Below are positions 63,363 through 64,000 of a stretch of DNA of 64,000 nucleotides, piece after piece. The stretch is from contig NZ_CP051626.1 in assembly GCF_012844365.1 (NCBI RefSeq), positions 186,001 to 250,000 of the forward strand, read 5' to 3'. The DNA comes from Brevibacterium sp. 'Marine'. Lineage in GTDB: Bacteria > Actinomycetota > Actinomycetes > Actinomycetales > Brevibacteriaceae. The translations under genes were made by a program, and so were the position numbers. The notes below the pieces were generated by a model. That model was not told the DNA's origin. It did no database searches and saw only the letters and a list, made by a program, of their open reading frames with translations. The number at the start of each line of letters is the position of its first letter. The stretch's first letter is position 1.

Positions 63363-63691
63363 CACCCTCGGTGCCGTTTGCCGGTTCAAGTAATGAATCG
63401 CGCGTATAGTCTCGTCGATGGGCGAGCAGGGATGATTGTGCGTCGGCCTACAGGAAGTTCGTCTCTCAATTGACCGACTCCAGTCTGGCGTTTGAGGTGA
63501 CTCTGCTATGGGCATTGGGATTACAGGTCGTCCAATGAGGCGCGGATATGGCAGGAAATCGTGTGAGCGTGTGGGTCGGGCATTCAGCGCAGATGTCCAA
63601 TACTTGAACAGTTCCAAATTAGCGCCGTTTGTCTCGCTAGCCTGGCTGCAGGTCACAACGACGTGGCCTAGAGCTAGTAGAGAGGAACCGT
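63363..63691. other. Intergenic region upstream of the FAH-family gene
   Basis: I see no gene here: frames on both strands lack codon bias or motifs. The promoter of the following gene must lie here; AGAGAGGAACC (63680-63690) is its ribosome site. Base composition returns to GC-rich at the next gene. Confidence 0.45.
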
Positions 63692-64000
63692 ATGGAACTG
63701 CTGCGACTGGGACCGATCGGACACGAGATTCCGGCAGTCCGCCACGACGGAGTCTGCTTCGACCTCCGCCCGCTGACCGATGACATCGACCCGAACTTCT
63801 TTGCCGCCGACGGCATCGAACGCGTCCGAAAGGCGCTCGCCGCTGGAGAGCTTAAGCCACTCGACGGTGCCGATGAGATGCGCATCGGTGCGCCGCTGAC
63901 CAGGCCTTCTGCCATCGTGTGCGTGGGCATGAACTATGCCGCGCATGCTCGTGAGGCCGGAGCCGAACCTCCCGAGCGCCCCGTCATCTTCTTCAAGATG
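63692..64000 (+). CDS. Fumarylacetoacetate hydrolase family protein (partial, runs off the window)
   Basis: The first 103 codons show the N-terminal FAH pattern: MELLRLGPIGHEIPAVRHDG, VCFDLRPLTDDIDPNFFAAD, IGAPLTRPSAIVCVGMNYAA with the (V/I)CxGxNYxxH core, and HAREAGAEPPERPVIFFKM, which leads to the metal-binding part beyond the edge. Family members hydrolyse or decarboxylate 2,4-diketo acids or act as 2-keto-3-deoxy-sugar acid enzymes; some open C-C bonds in sugar-acid routes. The window ends inside the gene, so the metal ligands cannot be checked. It is separated by a terminator from the BKACE operon. Confidence 0.88.
   Translation, partial: MELLRLGPIGHEIPAVRHDGVCFDLRPLTDDIDPNFFAADGIERVRKALAAGELKPLDGADEMRIGAPLTRPSAIVCVGMNYAAHAREAGAEPPERPVIFFKM

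Noticed and set aside
63508..63783. Plus-strand frame overlapping the start of the FAH-family gene
   Set aside because: It lacks a ribosome site and codon bias, and its 3' half is an out-of-frame reading of the FAH-family gene.

Overview
The window looks like a chromosomal stretch of a high-GC Actinomycetota bacterium, most likely Brevibacterium or a close relative. The reasons are strong G/C bias at third codon positions, GTG/TTG starts behind AGGAG-type ribosome sites, many TGATG/ATGA gene overlaps, and a catabolic repertoire typical of that genus. No rRNA, tRNA, CRISPR array, intact insertion sequence, prophage or replication origin was seen. It is an accessory catabolic and transport region made of successive small operons with local regulators.

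Layout. (1) 0-9 kb: a SurA-N lipoprotein, VOC protein, epoxide hydrolase, quinone-reductase-like flavoprotein with divergent HxlR regulator, RibD-like reductase, cyclophilin-like lipoprotein, two SDRs, an MFS efflux pump and a second cyclophilin-like protein. Two wrecked genes lie among these: an SDR reduced to 29 codons and an MmyB-type regulator pseudogene. (2) 9-18 kb: an M20 amidohydrolase, then a divergent cluster. Leftward are a flavin reductase fused to a SnoaL-like domain and a BCCT betaine carrier. Rightward are two AA_synth-family proteins, an alpha/beta hydrolase, aldehyde dehydrogenase, tautomerase and luciferase-like monooxygenase. The set matches the logic of trigonelline/pyridine ring opening by a two-component flavin monooxygenase. 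(3) 18-21 kb: a GntR regulator, an NCS1 permease and an isochorismatase-type hydrolase. (4) 21.7-31 kb: formaldehyde dehydrogenase and LysR facing a Rieske oxygenase (GbcA type), its reductase (GbcB type), an MFS carrier and a dimethylglycine/sarcosine dehydrogenase-like enzyme, that is, N-demethylation of a betaine with formaldehyde disposal.

(5) 31-40 kb: thiolase, acyl-CoA ligase, SDR, TRAP transporter, second SDR and a PPC/DUF296 protein, suggesting uptake and CoA-dependent breakdown of an unknown carboxylate. (6) 40-45 kb: LysR, M20 peptidase, MHS transporter and a DUF1275 protein. (7) 45-52.7 kb: a peptide-type ABC importer, a cytoplasmic gamma-glutamyltransferase-like hydrolase, a double ATPase and a GntR regulator. 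(8) 52.7-56.4 kb: an ArsR/SRPBCC pair, amino-acid permease and universal stress protein. (9) 56.7-64 kb: SMP-30 lactonase, an MFS gene broken by a single TAG, LacI regulator, second MFS, SDR, BKACE and the start of a fumarylacetoacetate-hydrolase-family gene, probably a sugar-acid route.

Regulatory signals tie some parts together. The 14-base string TTGTATGCAACAAA stands before both the ring-opening operon (13.17 kb) and the ABC/GGT operon (44.97-45.01 kb), and a related site precedes the GntR gene at 21.3 kb. A 10-bp tandem repeat precedes both the SMP-30 gene and the LacI gene. Two nearly identical 56-bp palindromes bracket the ArsR/SRPBCC pair. Substrate assignments are inferences from family and context.
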